A DNA stretch of 64,000 nucleotides from Arthrobotrys musiformis (GCA_036971715.1 JAVHJL010000004.1:1798001-1862000); one strand, 5' to 3'. Positions 43,501 through 56,700 are shown, counted from the stretch's first letter. Made by a program: numbers and translations. Notes: a model not told the origin generated them from the sequence alone.

Positions 43501-46500
43501 AACGTGAAAGAGGAATCACTTTTAGATGCCGATATCACAGGGCAGTGGGATCTCCTTCCACACTGCGGAACAGCCTGCAGAGCTTTGCACAGCAAAGTCG
43601 ACAAGAACGGTGAAAAGCTCTTCCTGTTCATCGATCCGCACCGAATTGGAGACGGGTCCAACGACTACTTCGTCGTCGCTAGAGACTGCAAACGCCTCGA
43701 GTTTGGTGAATACCGTCCCATCATTGCAAAATTCGACGCCGTTTTCAGGCCAGATGCAAAAGTTCCACGAGTGACCACCCAGGTCACCGTCAACCAATTT
43801 TGGAAGCCTGTCCAAACCCTCAGACTTAAGCCGTCTGGGGACGTTCAAACAGAGCATGCATTCAGCCCTTTGGCAGCTATCGCATCTCACGATACCTGCT
43901 CTACTCCGATTGCCTTCCTTGCTTCTCGTACGCGTGTGCCTTCTGCCCTTTCAGCTGGGTTTCCTAACGAGTGGAAGGTTATCGATGAATTCAGTGCTAG
44001 GAAAACATTCCAATCCATCAACTGGATCGTAGAAGGCTTGGAGCCGTCTGGGACGGGTGAGTGTTGGATGGACTTCGGTAACCAGGACTTACCTACTGGG
44101 TGTGGAACTTGTGCCCCCAAAAAACCAACTCTCTCTTGGGGGGTGATTAGGGACAAGATGGCACTCATCGAAGATCCCGAGGAGTCTGCTGTATGGGAGA
44201 GAGCCATGAAGGCCCGACCAAAAGCCTGGGTTACAGCAGTCAAGCTCGACCATACTGATGGTCAAAGTTTTCTGCTCCTCAACATCGGACTGAACGTCGT
44301 GTCTCTACGCCACCGAGCCGCCGACCTGCTTCCAGGCGGTATTGGACTAGGTTACCTCTCAGTCACCTGGAGATTGACTCCCAACTATGTCAGCCCTCCC
44401 CGTCTTCACCTACCAGCTTTCACACTCAAGAGCAACCGTAAGGATCAAGAAAGCACACAGCCACCCAATTTCCTCTTTTCACTGCGGCCAGAGCAGCTCA
44501 GGTCATTGACGTGGATGATCTCCCAAGAGTCTCCAGACGCCCCACCTTTCATAGAGCAAGAAGTTGCAGAAGCTCTGCACCCCCAACTTCCCTGGAAAGC
44601 CGATGTCAGAGCAACCAGACCCAACAATGCTCGCGGCGGAGTACTGGCGGACGCCGTGGGCTATGGCAAAACGGCGATAACGCTTGGATTGCTAACGTCC
44701 CTTAAAGATTCCTACGTTCCGCCGCAGGATTCGAACGGGAGGATTCCCATCAAGGGTACCCTCATCATTGTTCCCTCACATCTGGTAGAACAATGGGCGT
44801 CAGAAATTGCAAAGTTCACTGGCAAACTGTTCAAAGTAGTCGTCATCAAGACTATGGGTAACATGAAGTCACTCACGATCAAGGATATCATTGCGGCAGA
44901 CATCATTTTGATCCCCATGACATTGCTCAAAAGCCCATTGTACCTTGAGCGACTGGCGGAGTTCTCAGGTGGTGGTGACGCTCCGGCAAAAGAAGGTCGT
45001 AGATTCCAACAGTGGCTTGACGATTGCAAGGGAAAATTGGGGCCACAGATACATAGACTCCAGTCTGGAGATACGACGAAAGTCCTATCTGAGATAAATG
45101 ATGGATACGCCAAGCGCAAAGAGGCGAAGGACGCAGAGCAACTTCTTGGAAGAAAGGCCCACAACAAAGCCACCACGGCCGCGAAGCGCAAGTCCACAAC
45201 TAAGTCGCCTCAGACTAGCGACACTGAGGTCGGGTCCGAGTTCGAGGACGAGCATCCCAAGAAGAAAGCCAGGGCGAAGCCAAAACCAAAGAAGCCTCCC
45301 GTCTACGAAGATCAAAATTGGAGACTCAAAACCCTCAAGGGAAACTGGAAGGGGTTGCATACACCACTCTTCGAGTTCTTCTGGTTCAATCGAGTCGTTG
45401 TAGATGAGTTCACGTATTGTACTGGAGCTCATTTGCATATCATTCCAGGTTTACTTGCGACATCCCGATGGGTTCTTTCGGGGACACCGGCTTTGGGAGA
45501 TTTCGACGACGTCAAGAAGATCGCGGTCTTCCTTGGTATCAGACTTGGTATTGACGATGATATTGTGAACAGTGATATCAACAACAAAAGGATTGCAAGG
45601 GGTCGAAGTGGTAAGTGCCTATGGATCTCTTTGTGCTGTTTTTCGTTCATATTTTACAAATGCTAACTTTTGACTTGGCTTGTAGCTGTGGAGGCCTTCC
45701 ACGCATTTCATGAAGCTCATACTCCCAACTGGCACGAAGACCGCCACAGTCACGCCCAATACTTCTTGGACGCATTTATGCGTCAGGTAAGAAACACCGT
45801 TCTACAATCAGTTCATATATCAGATTTTAATGATTCTCGTATAGAACGTTGCGGAAATTGATGAAATTCCTTCAGAGGAATTTTGGACGATAATAAAACT
45901 CCCTGCGGCCGAAAAGGCCATCTATGTCGAGCTAGACCATCATCTCACAATGATGGAGATGAATATTTTAAGAAAAGGCAACTCGAAAGGCGATGGAGAC
46001 CGCGACAAGAGACTCCGCTCTGCAATCGGAGGCAGCACCAGCGCCGAGGAAGCTCTCTTGAAGTCATTGTGCCATTTTTCACTCAACATCGGGGAGTTGG
46101 ACTCAGATGCTACCGCCCACACAGCCTGCGATCACGTTGTCAAACAACGTGAGCACCAGCTCAGTAAAAATAAAGAGGAACTCCTCAATGTCCTCAAAGC
46201 CGCTTTGGTCGAAGCGCAGAGTTTGTCGAACCCATCGATCCCAAAGGCCGAAGATCCCTTTTTGAAATTCATCGAGCAAAAGAGGAAGTCGAACCTTGAG
46301 GATGCCGCCGCTACACTTGCTTTCCGTGAAATTTTGCAACAGGCTAAGGACCTGGCGGTTCATGAACGAAAGAAGAAGAAGCCGAAACGTGCCCCACGCC
46401 TGGGTACAGATGAGGACATGGACATGGATGTCGATGCTGACGAATTCGACGATGATGGCAATGCCGTCATACGAACCAGTGTCGTCGACGCTAACACTGA

Positions 46501-47290
46501 GTATCGTGAGGCTAAGATCAGGATCAATCGGCTCCTCAAGGAGCTAGTGGGGAGGTTTCGCTCCCTACGGTTCTTTGAGGTTGTACGTAAATCTCAGACC
46601 GATAATCCCCGCAACGAATGGGCCTGTGCATGCGGGAAACGGAATTTACCGCTCGAGAGTATTAGTGTCTCCAGCATCTGTGGACACTCGGCTTGTTCCG
46701 AGTGCATGGCTCGCTCCGCAGACCGCAAACAGTGTCCCGAGAAAGATTCTGGATGTGAAAGCCTGGTACAACCAGCAAATATCATCCCGGTAGCCTCCCT
46801 GGGGGCAGCCGACGATACTCCCACCACGCACGGTGCAAAATTGGATCAACTTATCCACCTCCTCACAAACGTCATCCCCGTCGACGAGAAAGTACTTTTA
46901 TTCATTCAGTTCCCTGATTTGCTCAATAAAGTCGTCTCTATCCTCCAAGCGGCCGGCGTGAGCGTGACACACCTAGCAGGCTCAGCTAGAGATAAATCTA
47001 GTGAGCTTACATTGTTCCAGACCAGTAACGCAAGCCGTGTCCTCGTACTCGAAGCCATGGGTGAAACGGCAGCCGGAGCGAATTTAACGGTAGCCAACCA
47101 CGTCGTCTTTCTTTCTCCTATCTTCACCCTCAACGAGCAGCAGTACACCGCCGCCGAGACCCAAGCCATCGGACGTGTGAGAAGATACGGGCAGAAGAAG
47201 AAGGTCTCCATTTGGAGACTCGTGGTCGATGCCACCATCGACCGATCGATATATGACGGGCGCAAGCCCAACGTCCCGAAATACGTTTAA
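40566..47290 (+). CDS. DNMT5-like DNA methyltransferase with RING and SNF2 helicase domains
   Basis: Four exons, 40566-40764, 40877-45610, 45686-45786 and 45845-47290, encode 2159 residues. The N-terminal ~250 residues are disordered and acidic. A C5-cytosine methyltransferase domain (about 260-640) has ATMCSGTES (SAM motif I), GTSCVDYS with the candidate catalytic Cys352, LENV (Glu393) and LAGNAMSSTV. A cysteine cluster follows (C718 onward, CVCEART...CKACGHTSCKQC). The SNF2-type ATPase has GGVLADAVGYGKTA (Lys1331), VVVDEFT (Asp1576-Glu1577), then a second zinc/RING region (from C1939, CACGKRN...CGHSACSEC) and a C-terminal helicase lobe (LVLEAMGETAAGANL, QAIGRVRRYGQ). This is the DNMT5 layout. 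In Cryptococcus, Dnmt5 maintains CG methylation in an ATP-dependent way, needing hemimethylated DNA. No chromodomain is apparent here. Confidence 0.92.
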
Positions 47291-50079
47291 TATTGGGGGC
47301 TGGCGCGTGCGAGCGGCACAGGCAACGGCCTGGGCCTTTCTTTTCTTTCGAATTTCCTCTGCACTTCCTACTCCACACTATTTTTCTTTCTTTTCTATTA
47401 CACTGACATAAGTACCTATGTGCTTAGGTACAATTCATGTACATTAAATATTTTTGGTATGCATCGGTTTTGTTCGGTTTTTACTCATCTCTCCGATCTG
47501 TTGCTTTCGAGTCCTTATGTGCACATGGCGTTTCGATTCCCAGTTAGCGTTTCCCTGTTCCTTGGAGTATTCCTTTTTCCATGCGCATATGATACCCTCT
47601 ACGTTTAGCCTTGCCGTTTTCTGAGATTATCATTTTTATACTACCACATCTCGTGATATCATTTTTCCTTAAAAAAAAAAAAAAAAAGTATCCTGGGTAT
47701 AAAACGTCTAGGCAAAATCATGCATAGTTCGCGAACGGCTAATAGCTACAAGAGCCGTTGTGTTGCAAATGTGTTGGCGATCACTGATACCACGCTGTAA
47801 CCTGTCACACCGGCCTCGTGGGCGGCTTCTCGAACGTGGGTCGGTCAGGCATATCACTTTTCCCCTCCCACCCTCTCACAAATATTAAAATACGAAAGGG
47901 AAAGCAACCGAGAAACATCGACGGCAACGATTAAACGAGAAAGACCCCATAGTAAGAGCTAACAGATGTCGCCAGACGGCACAGACAGCAGGTGGGTCGT
48001 TCCCTTCCCAGAGCTACCCAATAGCCGCGTGGAACAGCGAATTTCTTTTCAAAGATACTCCGCATCGCAATGTGACATTAGCTAGGCAAGGCAATTGTGT
48101 TTTTTATCCAGCCGCTATAATTTAGTTAGGCTTGCGCGATATCCCCCCCATCTATATTACAAGACCCATATATGGGTATCGCAAGACCCCATTTTCGAGG
48201 CCGAGGTTGCTGGTTGTCGGGTTTTGCGTAAACGGGTAGGGGTCTGCATCTTGATCTTGGGCTATATATGCAGGCTTTTTGTGATTGATGCGCTTTTGAG
48301 CAAACGGTGAGATGTTCTGAGGTATTTAGCAATTGATCGGGTGGAAGAGAAGCCGAAGGTGGGTTTAGAATAGCCTTTATAGTAGCAGCTTTGCCAGCTC
48401 TGCCAGCTCTGGTGGGGAAGTTAGTATTCTTTATCCTGCACGTCTTATTTGTTAACTCAGTCGTTGGAAAGCTCTTAGTTATCTAGGTAAGTACTTATGG
48501 AGCTATCTGGGAGCTATCTAGCTATCAAGAGAGGCATTGGAACTCAAGTGGGGGCAGTTCAGCCATAGCTATGGCAAATTTTTCACGATCGAAGCTGCAG
48601 CTGTAGAACAAGATATTCCAATCGAGATGCTTTCCCAGCAGAGCTAGAGAGTGCATCAACCGCATAAATTTCGGATGCAAGTTTGCCAATTCCGAGGACT
48701 TGGAAGATGCAGGTTTGAGCAAGAACAGAGCCAAAAAGACAAGGCACCTGCAGCATTATAACAGGTTGATATATCCTGTTCCGAAGTTGAGGGATGGAGC
48801 TAATTCCTGTTTGAAGCCTGGGCCCCCCTCGCAAACCTAACCAGCTATTCGGTACTTGGAATAGCTGCTTCGGCCAGGACCAGAATTCCATTCGCTTTTC
48901 TTCCTTTTCTGAAACCGGCGGTGTTGGAAGTTGAGATGGATCTCCGTCCCAGCAGTTTGGCCTTGGGACTCGAGCTTGGAAGCTTTGGGAATGGGAAGCT
49001 GGGAGAAGGTACCTTCCTGGTACACAGCTGTAGCCTTTTTGCCCGTGCAGGGGATCATCCAGAAGCGAGAAGCTGGATATACGCCGTTTAAGTTCTGCCC
49101 TTGTCAATTTTCATTGCAAGTGTATACTTACTCCAAGGATCTATCACTCTCCATACGGAGATACTGCAGCGAGGTGAACAAGGGCTGGTAACATCTCGTC
49201 AGGGCTATTCTCGAATACCGCGTATTTCTTGAGAGTTTTGGGGTATTGATGCCGAAGTTGAGACCAATTGTAGGCTTCTTTCTGCATTGAATCCTAGACA
49301 CAAGTTTCCACCGATGCGTACCGGCGTACTTGGTACGGAAGTATCATGGTGCTTGCCTAATTGTGGGAATTAAAAACTACTAGAGTTCTCCTAAAAAAAG
49401 GTCCAAATCCAAGAAAATGAAGCATATGATTCGAAGAAGAACCATGTCATCGGCATCCGACGCAATCCCAGATCCATGCGCGTGCTCCATTGTCCTGACC
49501 GTAGGCATGTAGCCAAGGGTTTTAACGTTTTCAGCGCGGTACTTGCGGGCGGACGAGGAGGACTTCCAGAATTAGAGCCGTCATCCGCTAGTTACAAGTG
49601 CCCGTTACCCTGTTTTTGACGTGGCCGGAGTTATAGCCTAGCGCCGTTTCGACAATCATGGTAGCTTTGGAGCTATCGGAGATGCGGCCGATGGTTAGAA
49701 GGCGGATATAAAGTTAGAGAGGAGAATTGAAGGAGAAGGCCGATGTTCTATATCAACTTTGCAGCGTCTCTTTGGACTCGATTGAACAGCAACGATTAAT
49801 TGCGAGCACACAAATAGCCGCACTTCGAGTACTTCATCATCGTCATCGTCATCAATATCTCTACCTTCATCCCGGCCATCTCAACCTTCTTCTCTGGCCA
49901 TAATACTCCTCCTAAGGCCCCCAGTACCCAGATAACCCATTCGGAACCACCTTTTCACGTTGCCCCAACCTGGGATCTTAGTTACAATCACGGCAGAGCT
50001 GCGTACCCTACCTTGTGCAACCTGACCTGCCCTCCGACTTCAAGCATTTACCCTACAATCTTTTAAATCATCCATCAAA
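47291..50079. other. 2.8-kb intergenic region, no supported gene
   Basis: The region includes the DNMT5 3' UTR, an A-run at 47671-47687 and a short-repeat-rich stretch around 48370-48580 (TGCCAGCTC duplications, GAGCTATCT repeats and the CCATAGCTATGG palindrome at 48561-48572). A 174-residue minus-strand frame at 48583-49107 has no recognisable feature. The stretch before 50080 is the probable promoter of the methyltransferase gene. Confidence 0.4.
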
Positions 50080-50970
50080 ATGATTGATGAAGCTACCGCA
50101 AAGGCCAAATACTGGGTCGAAGAACCACCCATCCATGCCCACCCAGATGCTATCTCTCTCATCCAACATTATCGTCCCGAACTTCAGGATACCGAAGCCA
50201 TGATCCCAGTCCTAAAGGACATCCGATTGAAAGCCTGGAACATCAAATACTACCCATGCGTCGGACTATGGCATTTCTTCAAGTTCGGGATGGCGGAGAT
50301 GCCAATCTATCCGGAAATCATCGAAAGGTTGAAGCAAGGACAGCGAGTTCTTGATATGGGATGCTTCATGGGACTCGACGGGAGAAAGCTCGTTGTCGAC
50401 GGCGCTCCGAGCGAAGGGATCACCAATATGGACCTGGAGGATAGGTGGTTTCCGTTATCATATGAGCTGTTCAAAGATGAAGATCAGTTCAAGGGAGAAT
50501 TCTTTGGGAAATGCGATATCAACGACGAAGGACTCTTTGGAGAAGGGTCCATCCATCGACATAGATACGACATGATCTATATCGGATACTTCATCCACCT
50601 CTTCCCGCCAAAGAAGCAGTCACATATCATCAACAGTTTGGTCCAGATGCTCAAACCAAGCTCTGGATCGATGTTGTTCGGAAACACAGCCGGAACGGCC
50701 AAGGAAGGCGGTCATAAGATGAAAGCTGATTTCGCGCCACCGGTCCGAAACGAAAAGGGAGAAATGGAGAAACAAGATTTCGTCTTTCATTCGACAAAGA
50801 CTATCGTCGATTTGATGTCTGAGGCTGTCAAAGAAGGGAAAGATGGAGAGTGGGAATTCACGGCCGACAAAGCTTCTTTCGACACCGATACTTCTCCAAC
50901 AAAGACCTTTGCGGTTCATTTCAAGGATGCCGAGATTGTGGAGCTTAACTTTTGCATGAAGAGGAAGTGA
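50080..50970 (+). CDS. AusD-like SAM-dependent methyltransferase
   Basis: This is an intronless ORF from ATG 50080, 296 residues. The Rossmann core has the SAM motif RVLDMGCFMGLDGRKL (near residue 89), then NMDLEDRWFPLSYELF and a DMIYIGYFIHLFPPKKQ motif IV-type region. The N-terminal string (AWNIKYYPCVGLWHFFKFGMAEMP) and the VDGAPSEGIT turn match the fungal methyltransferases of the AusD type, which methylate acids in meroterpenoid pathways. No oxidoreductase, terpene cyclase or polyketide synthase gene is nearby, so this may be an orphan copy with a different substrate. It is soluble and probably cytosolic. Confidence 0.8.
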   Translation: MIDEATAKAKYWVEEPPIHAHPDAISLIQHYRPELQDTEAMIPVLKDIRLKAWNIKYYPCVGLWHFFKFGMAEMPIYPEIIERLKQGQRVLDMGCFMGLDGRKLVVDGAPSEGITNMDLEDRWFPLSYELFKDEDQFKGEFFGKCDINDEGLFGEGSIHRHRYDMIYIGYFIHLFPPKKQSHIINSLVQMLKPSSGSMLFGNTAGTAKEGGHKMKADFAPPVRNEKGEMEKQDFVFHSTKTIVDLMSEAVKEGKDGEWEFTADKASFDTDTSPTKTFAVHFKDAEIVELNFCMKRK

Positions 50971-52342
50971 TTGGTGCATTCGGCTCTGCCGAAAGCCATG
51001 GCAAGACCACCCGAAGCTTTTGAGGGGAACCCACTTTGAGAGCCGTTATCTCACTGATATTGTGATTACACTAGCGAATCTAGACGATGGAATGCATCAA
51101 TTGGACACGATAGACCGCAATACAGCACGATAGATGAGGAGGACCAATGATAACAGCGATCGCGATCGGTGAACAAGACAGATTCATGTACGATACTTGA
51201 GAACTGGCGCTATGTATGTATGGTCTAACGAAGGCTCACGAATTAAAAGATTACTCAGCGCCGTCTACACCTAATCGAAACAAAAGTGTGCAATTACGTT
51301 AACTTGATGCGTCCCGTCAGCGTAATGCTCCTAAGCTGCATGCATAATATCGCTCAATAAGACCCAAGTTGGATGCTGACACCCTCGACCACTGGAATTC
51401 ATGCGTGTCGGAGAATCTGCGAACCTGTTTAAAGTCCAGGTGCGAAGGAAGCTAAATCCAAAAAGGGCTTTATCGGAGGGTTCTTGTCTCCGAGGCCTCC
51501 GCGAACAGCCCTGCTGGAAAGCAGCGTCCGCGTCGGTAGCTCCAAAACCCGGCCACCGTTTGCTTTTGCTTGCCTCGAGCTCGCACCAAAAACTAAAAAA
51601 TGCACCGCTGCGGGTTCCAGAACACACCGCTCCACCCTTTTTTTTTTCTTTCTTTCGTCCGACAAACTCCACTAATCAAGCCAATGAAGCAATGATTCTC
51701 CGGAGGTATCAAGTAAAACCGCCCCCGAAAGTTCAAGCTTGTGACTGTGATGGGGGTGATCTAGCCATAGATATAAAATCACTAAGGATTCATTTCCACG
51801 TTCAAATTAATCATCACTCCTCACACAGCTGAATAAGCGTAGTTCCTCGGTAGAAGACACAAAGTTCTCTCTCTTTTTTGAAAAACGGGTTTCGTCCCAG
51901 CTTCTGAAGCCAGGATTCAGCTTCCAAGTGCAGACATTTTTGCATACCTCCCGGAAGAGGAAAACAAGGGAATTCTCAAACGTGGGTCATCACGGATTCG
52001 ATACCTGGGAAAGGGATACTATGAATAGTCAAGCTAACGCTGCTTGTTTTTGTTTCTTTCTCGTAGTGAACTCCGCGAAAATTTTCATCGTGTGACCTTG
52101 TCCCGCGATAATTTTCCGGTCGGTCGGCTATTCAAGGTCCCGTCGCGGTTTTCACGATCCCCGAATCCACCAATATCGGTACCAAGGCTCCACGATCACG
52201 GCCTCAGCTTAATAACAATATATTATTCTCGACGGTTCCCTCGGACGCGCTTGTCCTCAATAAGTTCTATACATACAAACCACTTCATCAAAATATCGTC
52301 AGCAATAGATCATCAATCAAATAATCTCAATAAAAAAGAAAC
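50971..52342. other. 1.4-kb intergenic region
   Basis: This spacer lies between the methyltransferase and the DJ-1-like gene, both on the plus strand. Overlapping ORFs on both strands at 51331-51832 have no recognisable features and look spurious. A T-run lies at 51639-51648. The part nearest 52343 is the likely promoter. Confidence 0.4.
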
Positions 52343-53703
52343 ATGGATATCTCAGAGAAGAAGGACCCAAAGTCCATCCTTCCCATGGATGACAGCTTCA
52401 CGCCACCACGGGTACTTATCCTATGTCCAGACAAGTCGCTAGCGCCAATGGGCGCAGCAGAACCCTGGTTCATCTTCAAAGAAGCTGGTAAGTAAATTCG
52501 GATAATCGTCAGTATCCACTTTTTAGGTAGATGTCGATGCTAATACGTCCGACCCACAGGTTGCGTCATTGAATTCGCTACCGAAAATGGCGACGTTCCA
52601 AAAGCCGACCAGCGCCTGCTGGAACGGTCCGCCTTTCGCGATATCATGGTATGAGTTTAAACCAACGCTGCCTTTTGGGTTTCTTTTTCCTTCGGACTTG
52701 GTGTCTAATCAGGGTCTGGTTTCTATAGGGCACAACATTAGATGATATCGAGAAATTTTATATGATGGCTGGGTCGGATGAATACCTAAGCCCTCGAGCT
52801 TGGTCTGATGCCAGCTTCTCATTACTGCCATATGATGCCGTCTACTTGACGACGGGTTTCGACACAAGGATGCGACAGTTTGTTGAGTCCGAGTCGCTTC
52901 ATAAGCTTTTGGCCGCTTACTTCCCTTTGTCTAAGCGAAGACGATTGGTTCAGCGGGCGCCCACGCTGTCTGATAAGCTAAAGAGAAGGTCAGCTATAAT
53001 CCAAGATGATGGATGTATGCCAAAGACCATCAGCGAGAAGCACGAGGATGACCTTGGTAACCTTGAGGGCCCCAGAAAGGTCGTCGGTGCCATGGGAAAG
53101 GGTGTTCTGGCATTGTCGATGTCTATGGTCGTTGACAGCTTGACACCCGAGGAGAGGAAGAGTGCGGAGGAGGAAGTCGCCGTCCGAGTCGAGGCTTTCG
53201 AAGAGAAGAAGAAGAAAGAGGCCGAGGAGGCACAGAGGCTTAAGCTACACCGACGCTCGTCGTCGCTGGCTAGAATGACTAAAGCCCTACCGCTCCAGCG
53301 ATCAGCGACAACCGGCTCGCTCTTCAAGTCGTCCCGAAAAGAGACAACTGAGGTCCCAAAGAATTGCCCTACACCCCCCACCCTCCGCTCCGTTATCCAC
53401 AATGTCGAAACCACTACCCTTCCAACCTGGATGGAAAACTTGGGCACAACGGTCTCCGCCATTAGTGGTTTCAAAAATATGTTCAAAACATATACGAAGA
53501 CCACGCAGGAACAGGTCGTTTCCGTTCTGGCAAATCCGACATTGTATCACGCGGGACCCCCAAATAAGAAGCCATTCACCCACTCCGCATCCACACACCA
53601 CTACGTTTCTGCAAGGTACCCACCTGAGAGCACGTTGGCGGCCCTACACGTGCTCGAGGAGATTGCCATCGCGAGGGTAGAGTGGGGGAAGTCGCGGGTG
53701 TAA
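52343..53703 (+). CDS. DJ-1/PfpI-fold protein lacking the nucleophile cysteine
   Basis: Three exons, 52343-52487, 52560-52648 and 52729-53703, encode 402 residues, with introns of 72 and 80 nt. The fold is recognised from PRVLILCPDKSL (near 22), FKEAGCVIEFATENG (near 45), PYDAVYLTTGFDTRMRQF (near 112) and SLHKLLAAYFPLSKRR, which match class I glutamine amidotransferase-like (DJ-1/PfpI) proteins. Where these have AICHG, this protein reads AMGKG (residues 199-203): both Cys and the adjoining His are missing. An insertion with a charged helical stretch (about 215-260, EAFEEKKKKEAEEAQRL) interrupts the domain before the C-terminal part (TLPTWMENLG, FTHSASTHHYVSARYP). The usual chaperone, deglycase or glyoxalase chemistry is therefore unlikely. 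Start chosen: the first in-frame ATG at 52343. Confidence 0.75.
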
Positions 53704-56700
53704 GTGGAGTGATAAGCGACAGGATGAGTGCAGGCGATACGATTACGACACACGAAATGGCATGCATGGCAAGGTTATCCAGGCAAAAATGCTGAGCTCC
53801 TTTTTTTCTTCAATCTCGAATAATAATAATACTAATAATTTTTTTTTTTTCTTGTTTTCATTTACGATTGAATGGGGTTTATGGAGTTTTTTCCCTTCTC
53901 TCTCTTCTCATTGAAAATTGAGATTGATGCCGTTTGGAATGGCAATTTAGAGCGGGATATGGTGGGCCGGAGTTCTTGTAGATTGTCAAAATCTTATTGG
54001 AGTTTGGCGATATAATTATTCTTTTGTACATATTTTACCAAATAGGTGGCCAATCATGTATATATTTAATTCTTACCGTTATCATCATCCGCTATGTGAA
54101 GATCACTAGCATATACGGACACAAGACCACCCCCCGGTTTCATAACATCGTAGAAATCATCCGAATTTGTGCAATTTACAATCTCGACATCTGCACTGTG
54201 GGGGCAAACGGATAATCCGAAAGTTGAGTAATTGCGGCACAGTATCCCATCGAACAAAAAAAAAACGATAAAAGAGAAAAGGGCAAAAAAAACGTCGTGG
54301 GGATGGTGGTTGAAAAAATGCGTGCGTGGTGCGTGGTGTCTGCGTGTTAATATCAAGCCACATTTTATATGGGATCCACTTTAAGGCAAATGCATAGTTG
54401 GACGGCATTAATCACCTTTTAAGCGATATTCTGTCGACGTTATTCGCTGGATATATTTTAGAAGGGGAGGGGAAAGAAACAGTCACAAGGATTCCTGGGA
54501 CCGCTCTTTCGTTAGAACTTATTCTGAAGAGGCTTGGTTTCAAATATCGAGGGTCTCCTTTAAGGTGGTATTTAGCAAGCAGCATGGCGTGATAAGTAGA
54601 TGTTTTGAGTGATTGAGCGTCTGCGCCGCCTGGGGGAAGACGGGCATTTTTGCTCGGTTTGCAGCAAGCTGGGAACATTGTGGTCCCATGCGAGCATCAG
54701 CGCTGCAGCGCAGGCATTGGCGATTGGATATGTTCATTTATTAGGGGAGACGATATGGCAAAGCGAGCTGTGATACAGTGGCACGGGCAAGGCGTTTCGA
54801 AAACCTGGGTTTCGAGCGTTTATCCAGGTTATACGCTGCTCCTTCGACCCCAACCCACACGCTGCTGTGCCAGAATATACAGGCCACTCTATCGAGATGG
54901 ATGAGTGGGGTTCTTATTTTTCTGCCACGGAAAGGACGGTTGACCGACCCCCAGCGAAAAAGTGACACCCGCGCGCGGTTTAAGTTTTGTGGCGAAGGTC
55001 TGGTGGTGTCAGCTCTGCATGGTTGAGATGGAATCTTTTCCTAGATGGGCCAATGTTGACCTCTGCATGTGCCAGGCTTCGGGGATGGGGACTCGCAATT
55101 CGTATCGGATCTTTATAGCAGCCGTGTGTCTGTGTGCGTGCGTGTGTGTGTGGATTCCAGGATTCCTTTTAGTAATCGGAAACCGCGATAAAGGCATCGA
55201 ACAGAGAGGAGTCAGCTGATAGAAATGGCCCCGATCCAAAAACTGGATTTGAATGCAAAATGGTTCGTTGGCGTCTGTAGGTGGAATCGATCATCATGGA
55301 TCCTTAATGCACGACAATGTATGTCTTACAAGGCGCGGGGTTTGAGCGCGGGCTGGGCAGCTGCGAGTGTGGATGCTTTCGGGGAGTATTTTGCATTTAG
55401 GCATTTTGATTACGGGCGGATCGACCGGAGAATGATGCACCATATGTGCGCCATATCACCACCCTTATGTTCAATGTTGGCTTAGACTGCATATGTGAGG
55501 AAATATTAGAAATCCGATATCATCAAAGCAAACATCGACATTCCCCGCACTGTCGATATCTTGGATATCATGAGGCCTTTTGTTGGTGACGGAAGGCTTT
55601 GGTCCTATATCTGGATGGAAGACTCATGCCCATAACCTGTATCGTGCATCATAGCGGATTACTTGCATGACCTTGTGCATTTAATTTAATATACTTAGAT
55701 AGCGAAAAGGCAAGGATAGCCGGACTATCGAGTCCCAGACGGCTATATCCGGTGCGTCCGGATCGCTGTGTATGTGTTATATATATACCAACGTACGTTG
55801 GAATAAATTGGGATCTGACAGTTATTATTCCCCTACTATTGCATGTCGATTTATAAATCGCATTTTTATATGAAAAGTGCATAAACCGATACGAGGATCA
55901 GGCATCATTCGACCCGTGGTGTTCGGTCCCGGTAATTGAATGAATTTGTAAGGAACGTCATAGACGCACAAACATAACTGCAGGAAACCTCCGGGGTGAG
56001 ACAGTTGAGGTCATCTGCGCCCGGTTCTATGTTTTTCGGTTCCTAATTGCCGTTGAAAAGCGAATGCGATAGTTGGGAAACCCGAGTTATTCGTATTGTA
56101 TCGGAATACCGATGATACTCGCTCTTGGAAGTTCGTATTTTCTCATTTCGCTTCGCGCGCGTTGGGGACGGTGTTATAAGATATAAAGGCTATTACTTAG
56201 AGCACAGCGGGATGCATATCCGGGGCATGCATAAATCCGTAATTTTGTGTTAATGTTCCGAGCCGGTGTTATATCGCAGTGACGTGCCGTTCCTGCCCCG
56301 TACACTCGTACCAAGGGGGCAACCGCATTCTTCAAAAACCGGGACCCGAGTCCGTGATTGGGCATTTGTGAACCTCCCCCATGTTTCGGGCCAGGCACCT
56401 GCGGTATGGTCGGGTTCGAAATGCATCACGAATATATCTTACACTTCACTTTTTTCGACCAATACTTTTACTTGTTGGCTCTATTCTCAATATTCCCTCA
56501 TCCGAGATGTCACTTTTTATGCGGCAACCCAACCTCACATGATGTTCGGAAGCCTCTATCAATGTCACCACGTGAACACTTGCATAATGCAATGCATCGG
56601 AAAGCTTACGGTGTTTGTAACACCGTATTTTAGGATTTCGTTTTTTGAAAAAACAGCGTTTGGGGTACCAAGCATGACTTTACAGAATAAACTTCAACAG

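Noticed and set aside
48583..49107. 174-residue minus-strand ORF
   Set aside because: It has low complexity in places, no motifs, no splice context, and overlapping ORFs on the other strand.
51401..51832. 143-residue plus-strand ORF and its antisense partner
   Set aside because: Both strands are open and neither has recognisable features; likely chance in a spacer.
52950..53504. 184-residue minus-strand ORF
   Set aside because: It is the antisense of the DJ-1-like exon with Ser/Arg-biased translation.
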